A stretch of 64,000 nucleotides of DNA, from the NCBI GenBank assembly GCA_964035795.1, contig OZ038320.1:28677855-28741854 (forward strand), written 5' to 3'. The translations under genes and the position numbers were made by a program. The number at the start of each line of letters is the position of its first letter. The first letter of the stretch is position 1. This stretch comes from Pterobdella sp. o SKG-2022. Lineage: Eukaryota; Annelida; Clitellata; Hirudinida; Piscicolidae. This document shows positions 40,401-46,400 of the stretch, piece after piece. Under the pieces are notes generated by a model that had not been told where the DNA came from, made no database searches, and saw only the letters and a list, made by a program, of their open reading frames with translations.

Positions 40401-43400
40401 AACAATGCTTTTTAGTTAAACAATTCAACTCTTTCTTTCTATAAGAATACTTACTCTTATTCTTTGAAAGTTGTCACTGAGTGTTAGATTAACTTTCCAT
40501 TATAACTACGAAAAATTTAAGTTAAAAAGTTGTTTTAGTTTGTTGAGCAATACAAATGATATAATTTCAATAAAACCATTTTCAAATTAGTTAATATTTT
40601 GGTGATGAAATCATCAAACACTTTAAAATATATTCAAATAGAGAAAAATATATTTTTCAGCTTCTCTTCTAGTTCGACTTTAAAAATATAGTTTTAATTG
40701 CGTTCATAAGGCTTTTATCTTTCATTTCAAAGCTAAACTTGAAAATTCAACCAAAAGTCAAATAGTCATAAAATAAATTTTATACAAACTTACCAGGACA
40801 CCGAGCAAAGGCAAAGCTTTCGTCGGCAGCATCATTACAGTCAATATTGCCATCACACAAAACCGAGGTAGGAACACACCTTCGGTCCACTGGGCACACA
40901 AAATGGTCAAGATCGCAGGGAGCTATTGGAGGTAAGTGGTTTGAGTTGGTGGATATTCAAGCATAAAGATTGAGGTTCAAATTCCGCTTAGTACCTTATG
41001 TGGTGCTTCAGTTGTTTTCTATGAAGCTTTATAAAGACACTATTTGTTATTTCTATGGTGTTTTTATAAAATTTTTTCTAAATGTTGTTTTTTTTTTCTC
41101 ATAATCAATATTTTTGAGACTTTCAATAGGAATTTTGATATTAAATAAATTTCTCGAATATTCAAAAAAATTGAACAAAAGCAACTTTAAAAGATAAAAT
41201 TTTTTGAAACATATCAAAGTAGCTTAGAATTAAGCCCATTTTAGTGTTTGGTACGTAGTCTAAAAGTGCAAAAGTTTTGAAAATTTCAAAATTAAGTTAT
41301 ATCAATTGATACAAAAAATTTAAATTTTCAGAGTTGTTTTTTCCATTATTTTGAGTTGACGGTTGATCGTTATTAGCTGTGGTGTTTTAGCATTAAGATT
41401 TGGAAACAAAAAGAATTGTCCGTGCATTGCTACTATTGCTAATATAAAAAATTCTTTTTTTTGAAAATTTCTCACTTTTTTCTATTCAAAATTTATTTTT
41501 ATTGAACTTGAACTCATAATAAAGTTGAAAATTCAAAAAATATCTGAAAACGTGAACCAAAACTGCGAAAATATCAAGAAAAGTTAGCAAAACTTCGAGT
41601 TGAAAAGGCAAAGTAGCGTTTGATGCTATTGAAATGAAGTTGAATCCAATTCAAGAATTTTTATTTTTTAATTTGAATAATTCTCTAGAAAAAAGTTTTT
41701 GTGTCTTGTTAGAAGTTTGAAAATTTTGTGAAAGCAACTGAAAATTTTCTGTTTTTTCACGTTACGGTTTTCAATTTGAAGTGTCAAAAATCGGCTTTTT
41801 TTAATCCGTCTTTTTATATGTAAATTGGTTCATGGTAAAAAATTAATTTTTTGAATTTTAATGATTTAATATGATGTAAACAATTTGGGTTTTACCAAAA
41901 AATGTTTATGGAAAAAGGTTTGATTTAATATAAAACGAAAAAGTTTTTATCGAAAAATAATTCAATGCAGCTACTTTTTCAAAGAACTTTTTATAAGATT
42001 ATTCTTAAACGTTTGTTTTTACATAGAAAAAAATATAAATTAGAAAATACGTGAAAAAATTCTTAATTGCATCAAAGATATCAAGTTCAAACATTCCAAT
42101 TTCAAAAAATTAATCAATTTCTCGAAGACTAAAATCAATTTATTTTAACTCAAATCAATCTTCACACGTTTGAATTAATTCTCTCCTCAATCGCCTAGTG
42201 CTTTTAGTATCAGATTTGCAAGTGCAAGCGCAAGCAACTTTTCATCAGTGAAGGGGAACTTCGTGCATGAAAACCTCAACTCGTGTCTTCATTTCCAACG
42301 TTCACACATAAAAATCATTAATTTAAACTCTTATGAGATGTTTTTCTCAAATACTGGTTTCAAAATGAATTTTTATTCAAAAAATATTCACACAAATCGT
42401 TAATAATTTGCTCGAAATTGTTTTGTGAATTCTCAAATGCTCTCATACATATTCAAATATACAGATTTTATGGACCGGCGAATAAACAAAACTTGGGTTT
42501 TTTTGTTATAATTTTTTAATGTTTATAGAACTTATGTTTTTATTTACGATGAAGTCCCCCTAAACGTGCCTACATAGTCGTTAGTATTTATTCTCTGCAT
42601 GTAAAACTACACGTAAATTCATGCGTAAAGGCACTCTTACATACTTTAATTAATTATAATGCAAAGTTTAAGGTCATGCTTTAAAAAAATATCAAATTTC
42701 TTTTTCAGTTAGATAAAGATTTTAAAAATAATTTACAGGCCTGCAAACGTAGTATTAAAACATAAATAAGCTTAAAACGATAGCAGTATTAACAAACATA
42801 AAACTTTAACTTATCTCAACAAACTACGAGGTTCTATAAGAATGAAAATTTTTCATCATTTAAACTGAAAAATTCTTTCAACGTCACAAAATACATCTAA
42901 AACCCACCGAATTTATTTTTTTGCGCCAAAGAAGTGGGAAAGAAGTTATTATGGGAAGATGGGGTCGGTTTTCCTTGAGACAGACCTGAAAGGTTGGAGA
43001 AAACTTGGTAAAATGCCATGAAACCTGTTGCATTGACGCTGTCATCAGTAGTAAAGGTGAAGTTGAAGAGTGTCGTGTTTGTTCTTATGGGCCCTGTGTG
43101 TTTCATGAAAGAGTGTAATTGGCGAGTGCTTTGTGTGGTTGATGGTGTACGTTTTTGTATATTTAATAGGTGGTTGTTACTTTGAGTGGATGATTAGTAA
43201 ATGTTTTCGTTAAGTTTGTGGCCGAATGTATGCGTGTGTGTATATGTGTGTGTTTAGTTAACTTTATTTTATTTTATTAGTCACTGCATGCTTCATGTGT
43301 TTTCATTATATATATTTGTGTTTATAATGTTTGTTTTAGTGTTTTTTATATGCACTTTTTAGTATGTTTTCAAGTGGGTATGCATTTAATTTACGAGTTT

Positions 43401-46400
43401 GATATGTGAATGTTTCAAAATCTCATGATAAAATGGGATAAAACATATCTATTCTTTCTCTAGTCTTTCCAAGACTAGTATTGCTTGCATAGTTTTTCTA
43501 TTTTCCACATTCATTGAAATTTTGAGTCATACTTTTTTTAACGTAATATTGTTTTAAGATTTCTCTAAAAAAAATTTTCCGAATGTGAAAATAATCATCT
43601 TGAAATAATGTAAAATTATACCACAATATTATTGCTAATTATTTGAAGTTCAAAAAAGTAAATCTCTATGAATGTTTCCACATATAATTATTACAGTGCT
43701 CACAATGTAATTGTTTCTTTTAAAAAATAAATTTTTTTTTCCTTTCTTTAAAGTTATAATAAACTTTTTAGTTTAGACTTTTGAAATTTGCCATAATTAT
43801 CTCTCCTAATTTATTTTTTTAAAAGTTTTATCTCAAACTTTCATATGGAGAGAACCACAATAGAAATTTTCAATCAGACTTTTTGAATTCATAAAAGTTT
43901 TGTTTTTAAAGAGATAAATATTTTTCAATAAACAATAGGAAAAACTTGGCCAATCAATCATCTCCTGAAACAGTTTCACTTTCTTCAACAAAATAATTCC
44001 TTTAATATTATCGATCGTAGAAATGAATTTCGAGCTTTATGGCATAATATTTCAAATTCTTCTTTTGATCGTTTAATACGGTATTCCAGCTTACTGTTGA
44101 GATTAAACTGCAAGAAACGTTTCGAAGCTTAAAGCAATAAATCACTTTTTTGACGGTTGTCACAATTGGTCCTGGTTCTATCGGAAACTTCTTTACATTC
44201 AAACACCCTTCAACCGTCTATCGTAATAATTAACTTTTGTCATCCATCTATTCTCCCCAGTTCCAATACATCTCTATCAAAGACTGTACATAAGAAACGC
44301 CAAGAAAGACTTCAGAACCTTACCGAAACTTCTACCAGGGTTTAAAAAACTGTTGATTCAATCACTTGCAATACAGCTCATAGATTCTGGAAGCTTGCGC
44401 ACTCGATTATCCTTGCGTAATCATATGGATCTTTAATTAGATTGTTGATCAGCTTATAATAAATTTTGTTACCGAGCCAACAAATCAATACGTTTGGAAA
44501 CAAAGATAGTTTGAAAAATGAAAAAATAAATAATTTAATTTCTTTTCTAAAAAAATAAAAAATTTAGCATAAAAATTTTGATTATTTCTGCGTTAGAATT
44601 ACGATGCCATAAATAGCATTCGATCTTGTAGACAAAGTTTGTCAATCAGATGGAGCTTCCTAAAAAACATGCATCAAGGGAAGCCTTCAAAGAACCACAG
44701 TAACCTGCGATCCATCCTTCAGTCTTTTCGTTGATTTTAAATAGTGTTTCATCTTTTAACTCATGGTTCGTTTCAACTCGAACAGCGTTTGAATGAGGTT
44801 TTTGAAATGCTAATAAAAATAAATTCAACTTTCCAAAATGAAATACGGTCTATTTTTTTCAAAGCCAAGTAGTTTTAAATATGTTTTTTTCTAATGTTAG
44901 TTAAAAAGGAAACACGTTATAACAGGAATAAGGTTTATTCAAAATGGTAGTCTAAGAAACTATTTAGTTCAAAATAAAGTGGAAATACGCTAAGAATAAG
45001 TTAAAAAGTTTAAATCATACCATTTTGAACCAAAAAAGACTTCAAAATACTTTTGTTATTGTTATTTATAAGCATTAGATGAAGTTTCAGGTTTAAAATA
45101 GCTTTTAAAATAAATTTAACGATTTTTTTGTTTGGATAACAGCTCATCATGAATTTAATTCAGATTTTTGGCTTCAAGTCAGTCCAAAAATAATATTAGC
45201 TTTATGAATAATTCATATATGTATTCCACTAGTACACTGGGTCTCAGAATCTTATTGATTTGGCAGATTAAAAATGACCTTGAAGAAAAAACTTTGCTAT
45301 AAATTTGTCATAAAAATAAACAATATTCCGTTCTAGACAATTGAAAATTGCAATAAAGCGTTGAATTCATTCAGAAATATATAATAAATTAAGAATGTTT
45401 CCAATTTAAGAAAAGAGAGAATGAGAAGAAATAGAATATGCCCCTTGAGAGAAATGAAATGTTGGTGCTGATTTGATTGAAAGATGAAGGAATCTTGATA
45501 TTGTACTGAAGCATTGGGATATCATTCCTTGTGATATTGCTTTAATATGAGTTGATTGACGCACCTAAGTGGTTTTGATAATTTCAAATGATTAATAATA
45601 GTTTTTGATATTTTTAACCTATAAAAAACTGCACTTTTGATTTTTCTTTGAAAGTTTTCTTTTTTTTTAGATTTTACAATGGCAAATATAATGATTTTTA
45701 AAATTATTGTTAGAGGTTTTTAAAATCTTACTATACTTATAGCGTTGACTTCAAAAAATTCTAATCAATATAATGAATCAACAGTTTTAAATATATGCAT
45801 TGAACATTATTTCATTCAATCTTTGAATTTAGATGTGTTTTTAATGTTTTTTTTTTGCAATATTTTTTTTCTTTTATTTAATCTAGTCACAAGCATTGGG
45901 TGTGTATTTAATATTCTATTAACTTTGCATTTACTTATTTTGAATAATATTTGAAAATGTATAGGTAATGGTGTTTTTCCATTAAATGTGATTTGATCTT
46001 TGTACCCACTGGGCTAGACAACGCTATTATAAAAGCCATCCATTTTCTATGTTTCAACAATGAAGGTGTTATTATAATTGATATTTGCCATATTGAAGAT
46101 AAAAGCTGAAACGTTCAAAATGGTAGGCATCCTGGAAAGATGTATAGAAAACTCTCGTACCAGAACGTGCCTACCTTGTAAACATTGGGTCTATTTGTGC
46201 TGTGTTTTAATTATATCGTTTGAAACTTATGGTAATTTACAGAATTGAAATTAATATTTTTATTTCAGAAATTATTTGAATTTATTAATAAAATATTATT
46301 CAATTTTTTCGCATTAATCTATCAAAAAAAGTTTCTCTAAATTATATTTTTTAAATAAAACACTATAAAATATGGATTTCAGTTTGAAAGTTTTCAGTTC

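Noticed and set aside
40966..40990. B-box-like string gaggttcaaattccgc
   Set aside because: No A box at the right distance and the T loop would have the wrong length.
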